Below are positions 53,560-64,000 of a stretch of 64,000 nt of DNA, one piece after another. The position numbers and the translations under genes were made by a program. Every line of letters starts with the position of its first letter. Position 1 is the stretch's first letter. The notes below the pieces were generated by a model. The model saw nothing but the letters and a program-made list of their open reading frames with translations. It had not been told where the DNA came from and did no database searches. The stretch is from Clarkia xantiana subsp. parviflora (lineage: Eukaryota > Streptophyta > Magnoliopsida > Myrtales > Onagraceae). The DNA is taken from the NCBI GenBank assembly GCA_036873135.1, contig JAPTYO010000009.1, positions 27,797,756 to 27,861,755 of the forward strand, written 5' to 3'.

Positions 53560-55735
53560 GATTAATTCTCCATCCTAAAGTGATTGATTGATTGATTGAT
53601 TAGCATATGTATGTTGTTTAGTTGAATAACGTCTTGTTTTTCTGGATGTTTTATTCAAACCACAGTTTCAATTTCTTTTTTGGGGGTAATTTATTGGAGG
53701 AATGTTCTTGTTCATGGTTCAATTAATTTTAACGACGTCCAAAATGCCAAAACATGTTACCTTTTCTTTCTAATGAATGAACTATTATTGAGAATCTTTG
53801 TTGTTGTTGTTATTATAACAATAGTAGTTCGTGCTTAACGGTATTGATAGGAAGTTATATTCGTAAACCACTTTCGTTAAATGAATTTCCGGTTTTTCGC
53901 AAAAATCGACATAACTTATTTTAGGTTGTAATGTAAATTGGGATGGGGAAGAAGAGGAAAATAATCGGTATAAAACATATTTTGCTACTACTATGACAGA
54001 TAAATCTAAGATAATAAGATGATATTTCTACTACTGTAACAGAGAAATTGACGACAATAAGATATTGCCCAACAGCGTGCCTAAGGGGTGAGAAGTCTCA
54101 GAAGGCAGCCGTTTCTCCAGAGTGAAAAGGAAACGTGACAATGGGCTTGTAGTGGTGGCTTGAAAGAGCTTCATATGACCTACTTGACGGTGACCATTGA
54201 GGATGTTGATCTTCTAAAGGGGGAGACGACATGTACAAAAAGAAACTCAGAAAAAACACGAAAAAGAAAACAATGTTAATGACATGGTGATGTGATTAAT
54301 GTGAAGTGACTTGCGGCAAAGATATTGAAGAATCTCATGGAGGCAACAAGATCACACAACGAGGGCGTTGCGTTGATTAGGTGAGGGAAAATGTCACAGT
54401 CCTAAAAAAGGGTTGTGAGTTTAAGCACCAACAACGCCTATTACATCCAAATTAACTTTTGTAAATAAAGCTTTTTGGAGGGAAGTAGTAGAAGGAGACC
54501 AGCCAGACCTAAATGTCGAATCTCTCCCGCTACTTGGGGTGTCACTTGATAGTATATGGGGTCAAATCAGACCTAAATCCCATTTGACATAGCTCGGGTC
54601 GAGTCCAGGACTAGGTCTAGCCATGGTTGGAGTCGCCTAAGTCAGGTGAACCTAACCATGACCGGACCTAGCTCTGGGCTCAACCCGGGCTAGATTAATT
54701 GAGACCTAAGTTTGACTGAGATCCATTCGGACCTAGGTACCAATTGCCATAGTCAGGGTCGAGCCCAGGGCTAGGTCCGACCATTGTTAAGTTGACTTGA
54801 CCTAGACGATCCCAACCATGGTCTGACCTAGCCCTAGGCTCGAGCCTGACTATGGTAATTGGTACCTAGGTCTGAATGGATCCAATCAAACTTAGGTCTC
54901 AATTAATCTAGTCCGGGTTGAGCCCAGAGCTATGTCCACAAGCAATCTCGGTTGGTCTTATGTAGTTGTTTTAGAAGACGTGCGGCTGGCGAAGATGCTG
55001 AAGTTGAAGGGGAATTCTTTTAGGAGAATGAAGCTTACTTGAGTTATGGATCCTGATTCAACAATTAGGCTGAATTGTTTGGACCGACCCGAGTTATTAG
55101 CGTTTATGACTTTATTCTCTATAGCTATTTATAGCGTTGTATTCGTTGTAAAGTGAAAACTCTAGAGACAATCAATAAAATGCCAACTGACATTGCCTGT
55201 GGACGTAAGTCGAATTGGCCGCACCACGTTAAATTCTGTCTTCTTTTCTTAATCGTTTGTGAGTGTTGAGAGAATCAATCCCAACAATCACGAGCTAGAC
55301 AAAATGATTATTTTCCATCCAAAATGGATAGATAAAGTGACGATGCAACAATTTGGACTCTTCAGATAACTAAAAGTTACAAAAATTATTTTTGATATCA
55401 ATTTATTAACACGTGTTATCTCAAACAACGTTTTAAAAACTGGAATGGACGTCGAACCGGCGAAGGGGCCGGTTCACAGTACAAATGGGTCCGTACCGGT
55501 TCGACCGCCTATATATTAATTTTATTTTTTTGATTGGAAGTTATTTAGATCAGCAATAAATTTAAGAAAAGATTTAACTCTTTACTGAAATGCATGCAGT
55601 CTGCCCGATTGCCCTGGCCTGGACGCGGAGGTTTTTCTTTCCACTCGAAGGAAAACTGCCAACCACACAGTCCATCACGCTTAAACCCCTTTCCTGAACC
55701 TTGGTCCCCACCGTCTTGCTGCGTCACAGTGAGCT
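53560..55735. other. Intergenic region between the vicilin-like gene and RPC5
   Basis: The first 250 bp should include the vicilin 3' UTR, where GATT repeats follow the stop codon. No gene is seen in the remainder. The notable item is the long hairpin at 54664-54937, described separately. A short GGTTCGACC / CCGGTTC patch (55450-55510) resembles the ACCGG-word elements. The RPC5 promoter must lie in the last few hundred bases, but I cannot point to a TATA box with confidence. Confidence 0.5.
54664..54937. repeat. 274-bp near-perfect hairpin (CCTAG-word family)
   Basis: Two arms of about 123 bp are complementary at over nine in ten positions: GGACCTAGCTCTGGGCTCAA opens the left arm, and its complement with one change closes the right arm. 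ACCTAGGTACCAATTGCCATA and its partner lie near the centre. The loop is about 28 bp. The words match the core of the element at 4971-5799, so this is probably the surviving core of a related foldback. No terminal GGGTTAA or 9-bp duplication was found. Confidence 0.8.
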
Positions 55736-58700
55736 ATGGACTTCAACGATCTTGACTCTCAAGAACTCCCGGCCAAAGCCCCGGCTAAAACCTCCAGGTT
55801 TGCTCCTAGAGGTACCAATAACCCCAGGCCTGTGCCTGCTGCCAAACCCAAAGTCGAAGGACCTTCGACAAAGCCGGAGCCAGAACGGCACAGTGATCCC
55901 ACTCCGAGCTTGAATATCGAAAAGGAGGATACGGTTGAAGATGTAAAACCTTCTCTAACCAGTACTTTGGAGCCAAAGAATGCCTACGCTAAAATGGAAG
56001 TGGAAGACAAGCCTGAGCCTATGGATGAAGATATCGATCTCGGTGACGAGGTCGTGCGCGAAATTGATGTGTACTTCAATCCTTCCATTGGAGCTAATAC
56101 TCAGGTATCTGTCTATCTGTAATGGCGGTTGCCATATGAGTTGGTGTTATATTTTAATCGTTCTAATCTTGAGACTGAGGTGGCCTTTTCTTTTTGTGTT
56201 TACAGTTATACGTTATGCAATATCCACTAAGACCGTTTTGGCGACCGTATGAATTGGACGAGCGATGTGAAAAGGTTTGTGTAGTTCTTTCTAGCAGGCT
56301 GTTTGGTCTTTCTTGTAAACAAGAAAGCTTATGTTCAATTCTGCATTTGTTTTTGCAGGTTAGGGTGAAATCAGATAGTGCAGAAGTTGAAGTAGACCTG
56401 TCTATTGATGCTGGATCCAAGAACTTTGACGCTGACAGCAACAGCAAATTCAATATGAAGAAGCAGGTACCGTCGTCTTAATTTTGAGTTAGAAATTATT
56501 TTGAACTCAAAGACATTATAGTGCATGTGCTGACACAAATTATGTAAACAGTAATGCAATTGAGTACTTGGATAATGTGCTTGGAGATTTTGAATTTGCT
56601 ACTTAGTTCATTTTAAGTTAAGATAGCTTTATTTAGTCGCATGGATGCACTTGCCTTCTCCACTGATTGAATTTCATAAATATTACATATGGAAAAGAAA
56701 ATACTAGTTCCTGAGCACATTTATAAAATTCTGCTGCTTAGGATTGCTCTTGTTTGTTATTCAATGCTTTGGTTTTTTACAACGAGACGGAGGTAGAATT
56801 TCCAAATTTGAGTCACTTTATGAATGGCAGAAATTATAATTTGGTTACATTTGCAAATTTGATTTTTAGATCTTTCAGTGCTTTCATTGTATCCGCTTTT
56901 AATATAATAGCTTTGTCTTTATTTAAGTTACTTGGTTTAGTTGCCCAACTTTTCCCTCTCACCTAGATTCTCTTCACCTAGTCTATATGTCATGCTTCAT
57001 AGGTTTACCTGTTTGCTTGTCATTTTTCTATTTAATATCCTTTGTACTCCAAACTGATGGTCTGGGTCTCATTGTCTTTGTTTAGACTTTGGCCTCACAA
57101 TGGACGGCACCTCTTGTAACCTCATATGCTGTTGGGTTTCTAACAGGTAACAAGGTACGTCAAAGCTTCAATTGCTTTTACTGGAAAAGTTGGTATTAGC
57201 TATTGCAGTTTGGATTTACTTGTGTTTCATTATTCATAGGATCATATCATATTCAGGTAGCGGTTGGATATCTATCAGAAGTGTCATTATTTGTTTGAAG
57301 TAGTATATGCTCAAGGAAACTGAGCTGCTATACTGCAATTGTTAAGGCATAGGAGGATCGTAATTGCAATTACATATATATATATTTGGCCAAATAATGG
57401 GATTGCATTCATTAAAGCTTTCTTATATGGTAATTTTGGGCGCGGCTATTAAGCTATACCATCTAGATTCTAGACCATATGTGGCTGTATGACAACTCAC
57501 ACCTCATTTGTTTAGGATCTTTACTTCTATATAAAAAAAAATTCATGTAAAACTGTGAGGAAGATAGAAAGAGGAAATACAAAATTAAGACCTTACAGAG
57601 TTTTTGCTATATGTGTTATCAGTTATGCATCTTTTTGCCAAGTTCCACATGGATGTACCTCGTGGGATTTGTATTGCGTTTTGAAAGCATGTGGCTCCCT
57701 TATTGGATAAGTTGCCTTTTCTTTTGGTCTAATGGGATCCAATTGCCTTTCTGGAAAAAGAAACGGAGAGTATACACTCTTTCTTTACTTGAGGATTCTC
57801 TTGATATGGGTTCCAAGTTTACATGTGATTCAAGCTGGAGGAATCAAGTGGTCAAGTTTGCATGATATTCTAGTTTCTATGGAATTTGTCATTTAAATAT
57901 ATCATAGTTGTGCTGCAAAAACTGGTCATGTTTCTTTAGATAGCTAATCATCTTGGACTTGTAATAGACTCTGTCATGCTTTGGTTGGGCAGCTACATTT
58001 GAACCCTGTTCACGAAATAGTCCAACTTCGACCGTCGATGGAACCCTTGAAATCTGATGCTGCAAGTATGAAGGGTAATGTTTCAAGCAGCTCAGCAGAA
58101 AGAGTAAAAAAAGAAGAATCTGCTGAGTCAACAAAAAAGCAGGTTGTCATACTGTGAAATGATTATATCCAACTGCCCCTCTGTATATTTTATCATCCTC
58201 CCATTCTTGTAGACTACTTGATATAGCGCTAAGTACTAAGAGTGTACGAATATAGTAAAGCTAAAGCCTGCACCATCCAGTTTGACTATCTATTTAGCGT
58301 GTTCACTAGTCTAGTATGATCTAACTTCCAAATGGATCTTTATAGACTAATGGGAGGGTAAGATAATTTAATATAAATATTTTTTTTCTGGAGGAAAATT
58401 TTAGAAGAGAAGCATAGATCAAGAGTTGTCCATTGCCTTTTGGTAGTTGGTGATGAATGATTCTGATATTTGACCTCCCTCAGACTCAGAGCAAGCAGTT
58501 GGATCATTCAAATGAAGAGGGTGCTGATGAAGGAGAGGTATGGTAAAAATTAACCAAATGTGCTACTGTTTACAACTTGTGGCTCTTTGTTGTTCCTTTT
58601 CTAGGATGAAGTTCTTCGGTAAATTGATGAGTTTTCTCAGAATTCCTTCAATTCAATGAGGTCTAATTTAAAGTTATGATTCTGTTTTATATCGAGTTTT

Positions 58701-60255
58701 GCATCTTGTGTCAGTGAATTGGTTACAGGATGCCACTAAACTATTCAAGAGGGATAAGTTTACTTTCTATTCTCATGTTGCCATTCTAGTCTACATGTTG
58801 TAACATATGGAGTGTGGCTTTTACGCTCTCTATGATATTGTTGTGTGGTTGCTTGCTAACTTTCTAGAGGGCATGGGCTTCTTTGCAGAAATGGATTCCC
58901 TTGGTGTACCATGGTTCAAAGAGTGATCTTGCAGGTAGATACCTACAGAAACTTACGGCTCATGAAAGTACTCCAATTCAATTTACGAAGAATCCGTAAG
59001 TACCTTTTTTCATCTTTTCCATTGTTCCATCCTGAAAGCAGCATCATGTTGTAGTTACAGCATTATAAGCTTTGGATGGAGTAAAACTAATTCTTTGTAC
59101 TCGTCAATGAAGGTTTGATCATTTGCATTCTCTATGTCCTGGAGCAGCTGACAGCAACCGAAAGCCAGGAGGTGCTATAAAGAGGTTTAACTCTGGTCTT
59201 TAGTCTTGACATTCCTTTCCAAACACCCCAAAAGTATTTTATCATTTTGTTTCCTGTAATTTCTTAAGTTTGTTAAGCCTCATGGTCTTGCATATTTATT
59301 GTTTCGTCCTTGGGTTCGTTCTGTCTCTCTCTCTGCTAGTTTGTCATATGGTATTTACATAAGTGACGTTTCTCCTGTTTGCTGCTACATGATTAAAATC
59401 TTTGCCAGTGCTACTCAACTGAAGCAATCCAGCATGGCGGCTAGCAAGGAGGCAAGGCCTGCTAATTTGGATAAAGCTGCAGAAAAGTCCGCTAGTGGAG
59501 CCGGGAGGAGAACCATGTCTGATGAAACTCGCGAAGCTTTGCCAAAAGCTCTGCAGAAAATTTTTCAAAATCACAAGGCTTGCAGGTGAGTGAATTTCCT
59601 TTTTTGTTTTTTTTGGATAATTTTAGCTGTGTCTCTGCAGATATGATATGGAATACAAATATTGTGGTTTATTGAATGATTTTTTACCTGCTAGCTTTGA
59701 GCTGATCTGTCAGAGCTTACGGGATTTGGCGGTTTCTCAAGCATCTCTCCTGAAAGCTGATCCTAGAATGGTAATAGCTGCGCGTGGGGCTGATGCTCCT
59801 CATGCAGAGCTCAAGGAAGTTATCAACATAGTTGCTACAGAAATTTACGGGGTCTATGTTTCAAAGTCATCGCCGGAGCATCCTGAATATGATCCACTAA
59901 GGTTATAAGAAAAAATGTTTATCCATTAAGGTTCATCCATTTTTGTTGCACAAGGATAATTCTACAGTGGTAATCTGACATTGGAAATATGTTTGTTTAA
60001 TTAACAGGGAAGTCGTTATTAAGCTGTTGATCGGGAAAGGGCCCAATGCGTCCCTTAAGAAGGAAGAAATCTATGAAGCTGCAAAAAAGCTCAAGAGGGA
60101 AATATCCAACAACGAGTACACTAAGGTATTAATCTTTTATGATTATTGAATTTCTGGGTACTGAGGTTGGTACTGGTTGTTATTGACTTGCACAGGTAAT
60201 GAGTGAACTCTGTGAATCCAAGGGCGCTTCTTGGTATTTGAGGAAAAGCAACTGA
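55736..60255 (+). CDS. RPC5: DNA-directed RNA polymerase III subunit RPC5 (Sin-like protein), 12 exons
   Basis: Exons: 55736-56104, 56206-56274, 56359-56466, 57086-57154, 57993-58142, 58484-58537, 58868-58995, 59113-59184, 59409-59585, 59695-59901, 60008-60125, 60196-60255. All introns are GT/AG and the frame holds throughout, giving 526 residues. The Sin/RPC5 signature is clear: REIDVYFNP, LYVMQYPLRPFWRPYE, then VEVDLSIDAGSKNFD, LVTSYAVGFLTGNKLHLNPV and VHEIVQLRPSMEPL, then WIPLVYHGSKSD. The C-terminal part (SFELICQSLRDLAVSQ to SWYLRKSN) resembles the plant-specific winged-helix-like tail. RPC5 pairs with RPC4 in the Pol III initiation/termination subcomplex in the nucleus. The residues before about 110 are Pro/Lys-rich and likely disordered. 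The start of exon 7 could instead be 58890 (a second in-frame acceptor). Family assignment is strong, exon edges slightly less so. Confidence 0.92.
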
Positions 60256-61206
60256 GGTTGAAAATGTGGGAGGCCGAAATGCTCAATTTTGATATTACAT
60301 GTCTCAGCATCTGATTGATGTATAGTTAGGTTCATTTGGTTTCTTCGTTCTAGTGTGACTAATAACTCATCATGATTGTACATCTACCATATAGTTTCAT
60401 GAAAAAAGGATTTTATGTGGTCAGTTTCTTTTTTTCCAAGCTGATGGTTACTGCTTCAGTTTCTTTTCTTTTTAGCTGAAGCGGTATCACTTGAAGTAAA
60501 CAATATAATAACAACTAGGGTGTTGTCTGGTACATAATTATATACTGACACGCCACTTTTAGACATGATTTTAAACTTACAATTCTATTATAAAAGTACC
60601 GGCAGTGCAAAAAAGGACGTTATTTATGTTTGTATTTGAACTTTGAATTTATATAATTTAGATGTAAATTAGGTAATTAATGAATTAAATATAGAAATTG
60701 GTTGAAAAAAAGGACCAGGAATTGATAACAGAAATAACCAACTGAAAAGGAGAAGTAGAGGTGGATGAAGAGAGAAGTAATAGAGAAAATTGTGAATACA
60801 AGTGAGAGGTAGTTGTTGAATTTCTCTAATCTTAGAATGAATGCATCACAATGCATGATCTTTTCCTTCTCCTTCATCTCAGAGAGCCTTTTGTCTTCTC
60901 TCCTTTCAGGTACTAACTACACCTAATTTTCTTCTTCTTCTTCTTCTTCTTCTTCTTTTCCCATCTCAATTAATTCATCAACTTTTTTGCCCTACAAAAC
61001 AATGATTTGTTATTACGTAACCATAATCGTTAAAACGCAGTATGTGTGTATGAATGTATTAATTGGTGAATTTTATGTTTGTTGAAATAAATAAAGGTTG
61101 GTAGACCGTGGGGAAAAGCAGGAGGTGCGGGAGAGGTGGAGCTAGCTCTTCCTGACCGACCGACCGACAGACAAAGTTGATAAAAAAGAGGTGCGTAAGT
61201 GTAAGA
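60256..61206. other. Intergenic region and PERK 5' leader
   Basis: The first 250-300 bp are RPC5 3' UTR. A CT-rich run precedes TTTCAGGTACTAAC (60904-60917). GTACTAAC could be the donor of a 5' UTR intron whose acceptor would be AAATAAAG at about 61095, followed by the leader up to the ATG at 61207. A (CTT)n microsatellite lies at about 60930-60957. No other gene is seen. Confidence 0.45.
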
Positions 61207-61840
61207 ATGTCGTCGGATTCAGCTTCTTCTCCGGCACCGGTTTCACAATCTCCACCTTCTCCCGAGGCACCTCCACCGGACTCAACATCGACTAATTCAC
61301 CGCCACCCGACTCATCATCATCATCATCATCGGAGGAATCTTCACCACCCCCACCACCTAATTCATCAGATGATTCCTCCAGCTCCTCCTCCTCCTCCTC
61401 AACCACAACACCGTCAGGAGACTCATCTGTGTTGTCTCCACCGAACCCGGTTTCTTCATCTTCATCTTCTTCTTCGTCGTCTTCAAATAATGCATTGGTG
61501 TCTTCTTCTTCTCCTCCATCAAACAACTCGCCTAGTTTGGAGGTGATTATCGGAGTTTCAGTGGGGGTGGGGTTGTTATTTATTATTGTGATTGCTGTAT
61601 GTATTACGTGTTGCATGAAGAAGAAGAAGAGGAAGAAGATGCAACCCGGCCCCCATGACATGCATTTCTACCCAGACCCTGATGCCAAGCATAAAGCTCA
61701 TTACGATAGTAAGTAGTAATTCAACAATATAATAATATATACTGTTTATCTAGTGAGGATATATATATATAAGGAAGTAAGGGAAAAATGTAATTGTAGG
61801 TAACTATTATCAGAGCTCTCAACAAAACTGGAATGGGGGT

Positions 61841-61871
<31 letters not shown>

Positions 61872-64000
61872 GAGGGAAATGGGGAATGGGACCACCAGGG
61901 ATGAGCAGTGAGATGAGCTCTGGTAACTACTCAGGCGGACCACCTTACAACCAAGCCTCTATGCCACCTCCATCACCAGGGTTGTCCCTCGGCTTCAACA
62001 GCAATTTCTTCACCTACGAAGATCTAGCTAACGCAACCGGAGGGTTTGCCCAAGATAATTTATTAGGCCAAGGGGGATTCGGTTATGTACACAAGGGTGT
62101 GTTGCCTAATGGGAAAGAGATAGCAGTGAAGAGCCTTAAATCAGGAAGTGGACAAGGTGAAAGGGAGTTCCAGGCGGAAGTGGAGATTATCAGTCGAGTT
62201 CACCATCGCCACCTTGTGTCCTTGGTGGGCTACTGCATGGCTGGTCCTCAGAGAATGTTAGTTTATGAGTTTGTCCCCAACGGCACTTTGGAATACCATC
62301 TCCACGGTACTTTTACCTACACCTCTATATTCTCTTCTCCTCTCTTCATAAATCAAACTAACGCTAAATATACCTAAATCTCTATCCCAATTTATGGGTA
62401 TATATATATCAACAAAATTGAGGTAGCATATTTCAAAACCCAAAGTTTAAGGTAGCGATTTGGTTAGTAACCCTATATAAAAATATGATTAATGTTTGCA
62501 ATCGCTGGTTGCATGCAGGACGAGGTCGGCCGGTGATGGACTGGGAAACTAGACTCCGGATTGCGCTTGGTTCTGCAAAAGGCCTTGCTTACCTCCATGA
62601 AGACTGCCATCCTCGAATCATCCATCGTGATATTAAAGCTGCTAATATTCTTTTAGACAACAACTTTGAAGCCATGGTACATATACATACAATAAAAAAA
62701 ACAGCAATATCTACTTGCATACTTCATCTTTTCTCCTTTATTTACTTCAAATGTTTTTTCAGGTGGCTGATTTTGGATTGGCGAAACTTTCTTCCGATAA
62801 TAACACGCATGTGTCTACTCGTGTCATGGGAACATTCGGGTACGTTAAAAAAAAGACATCTTTTTCATAAGGAGAATAGCCTTTAGTTGTGTTTATATAA
62901 TTGTTGATGTAGATATTTGGCACCGGAGTATGCATCTAGCGGCAAGTTAACAGAGAAGTCTGACGTTTTCTCATTCGGAGTCATGTTGCTGGAATTAATA
63001 ACGGGACGACGACCGGTGGATAACAGTATTGTCACGGAAGATAGTTTGGTGGATTGGGTGAGCATCTTCCAAGTTTTGAGCATACTAAAATGATTTTGTG
63101 ATAGAAAAATGTTTTAGAATTGCTAAACAATGGTAGGTAATGGGTAGCATATTCGGTAATTATTCGCCCAATTTTTTCACAAAATACTTTTTAAACTTAT
63201 AAAACAAACCTTTTTTTTTAAAAAAAAATGTTACAATTAATCTCCAATAACTTTTACTAATGTTACAATTGATTGAAACACGATTAATCATGAATCGAGA
63301 GTCCAATGGTTGGGTGGGGACCCATACTAGGGACCCTATTGGTTGAGTGTCAATCAAGCCCTAGTCGAGTTGAGACTCAACTATGACATTAGAAAAGTTG
63401 TTATGATTTAATTGCGACCTTTAAAAAAATTCATCGGTTAGTTTTGTCGATTTAAAAAGTATTTAATGACAATTTAGTATAAAAGACTAATGGAAGTGTC
63501 ATCATTTAGCATTATTTTACAACATATTAAATCATTCATCGTCAGAGAAAACCATATTTAACACGGTGCATCATTTTCATACTTTTCCTAAATAGTTTTC
63601 GACAAATTAATTTCATATTGTATTTCAACTAATGAAGCTTCCTCAATTAATGTAGGCTCGACCACTTATTAGCGGCACATTGGAAGAGCAAAAGTTTGAT
63701 GAGTTGGTAGACGCGCGACTTCAGGGTAACTACAACCCTCAAGAGATGGCTCGTATGGTCGCGTGTGCCGGTGCTAGTATTCGACATTCCGGGAGAAAGC
63801 GACCGAAAATGATTCAGGTTAACAGCTCGATGACCACTTAACCTAACCTAACACGACCATATATATCTAACTAGCTAATTGATTAATGTGGATGATATGA
63901 AATGTAGATTGTTCGTGCTCTTGAAGGGGACATGTCACTAGATGCCTTAAACGATGTGCCAAAGTCCGCAACAACCGGTGGCAGCACAATGTTCGCTAAC
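61207..64000 (+). CDS. PERK: Proline-rich extensin-like receptor kinase (PERK family), 3' truncated by the window
   Basis: Exons: 61207-61708, 61800-62306, 62519-62676, 62763-62839, 62913-63057, 63656-63817 and 63909 onward; 547 residues are visible. Domain order: a Ser/Pro-rich extracellular region (residues about 1-110), one transmembrane helix (about 112-136, [20 protein letters not shown]) followed by KKKKRKK, a linker with ten CAG-coded Gln (61841-61870), and a Ser/Thr kinase. Kinase motifs: GQGGFG (62066), AVK Lys (62129-62131), [11 protein letters not shown] with its Asp at 62629-62631, DFG (62769), and GTFGYLAPEYA and [15 protein letters not shown], all intact, so catalysis is expected. 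PERKs sit in the plasma membrane and are thought to sense the cell wall. The Met at 61177 is in frame upstream, but MSSDSASSP at 61207 fits the family better. Individual member cannot be named. Confidence 0.93.
61841..61870 (+). repeat. (CAG)10 microsatellite coding for poly-glutamine
   Basis: Ten perfect CAG codons in PERK exon 2, in the juxtamembrane linker before the kinase domain. Perfect codon identity suggests slippage-prone, recently variable length. Confidence 0.95.

Noticed and set aside
61059..61661. 200-residue minus-strand frame rich in Asp/Glu/Gly
   Set aside because: Antisense of the Ser/Pro-rich exon 1 of the PERK gene. The sense strand has clear family homology and splice sites.

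Overview
The window reads as nuclear DNA of a flowering plant, most likely a eudicot. It has three intron-bearing genes on the + strand, all in the right-hand 16 kb: a vicilin-like cupin protein (48056-53559), a Sin-like RNA polymerase III subunit RPC5 (55736-60255) and a proline-rich extensin-like receptor kinase of the PERK family (61207 to beyond the window end). Every exon junction I propose has GT/AG borders and keeps the reading frame. The three genes have unrelated jobs (seed storage or cupin protein, Pol III transcription, cell-surface signalling), and nothing suggests that they are co-regulated.

The left 46 kb is a pile of decayed and nested transposable elements. From left to right: a minus-strand Ty3/gypsy LTR with a gag leader and a 34-bp palindromic array (1-1079); a plus-strand gypsy remnant with a protease-linker piece, a long non-coding 3' region with a 66-bp tandem array, and a 3' LTR (1080 to about 8380); a LINE 3' fragment (about 8387-9590); a nearly full-length but dead Tat-type gypsy element with two RNase H domains and a 90-bp array before its 3' LTR (9592-18314), split in its integrase by a solo LTR; a second minus-strand gypsy LTR with a gag/protease scrap; a plus-strand Ty1/copia remnant (19890-24109); a pol-less minus-strand Tat derivative with an 88-bp array, next to a further minus-strand gag and LTR (24110 to about 28870); a second copy of the solo LTR (32012-33335); a PIF/Harbinger scrap; a minus-strand copia element of the same family as the plus-strand one (35402-41268); and another gypsy/copia nest (41269-45838).

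A recurrent theme is foldback elements that look Mutator-like. At least four have ends close to GGGTTAA...TTAACCC and perfect 9-bp target duplications (4971-5799, 29438-30285, 49070-49469, 50837-51633). Two of these, plus a diverged fifth, lie in introns of the vicilin-like gene. A related 274-bp hairpin lies in the intergenic space before RPC5. hAT-like foldbacks built from short words (ACCGG, TCGAG) also occur.

I found no rRNA, tRNA gene, CRISPR array or bacterial-type operon, and no clear evidence of a wholly new protein system. The least explained material is the palindromic 34-bp array, the long non-coding gypsy 3' region with its 66-bp array, the coiled-coil ORF at 41.3-43.5 kb, and a possible 1.6-kb TIR element at 46.3-47.9 kb.
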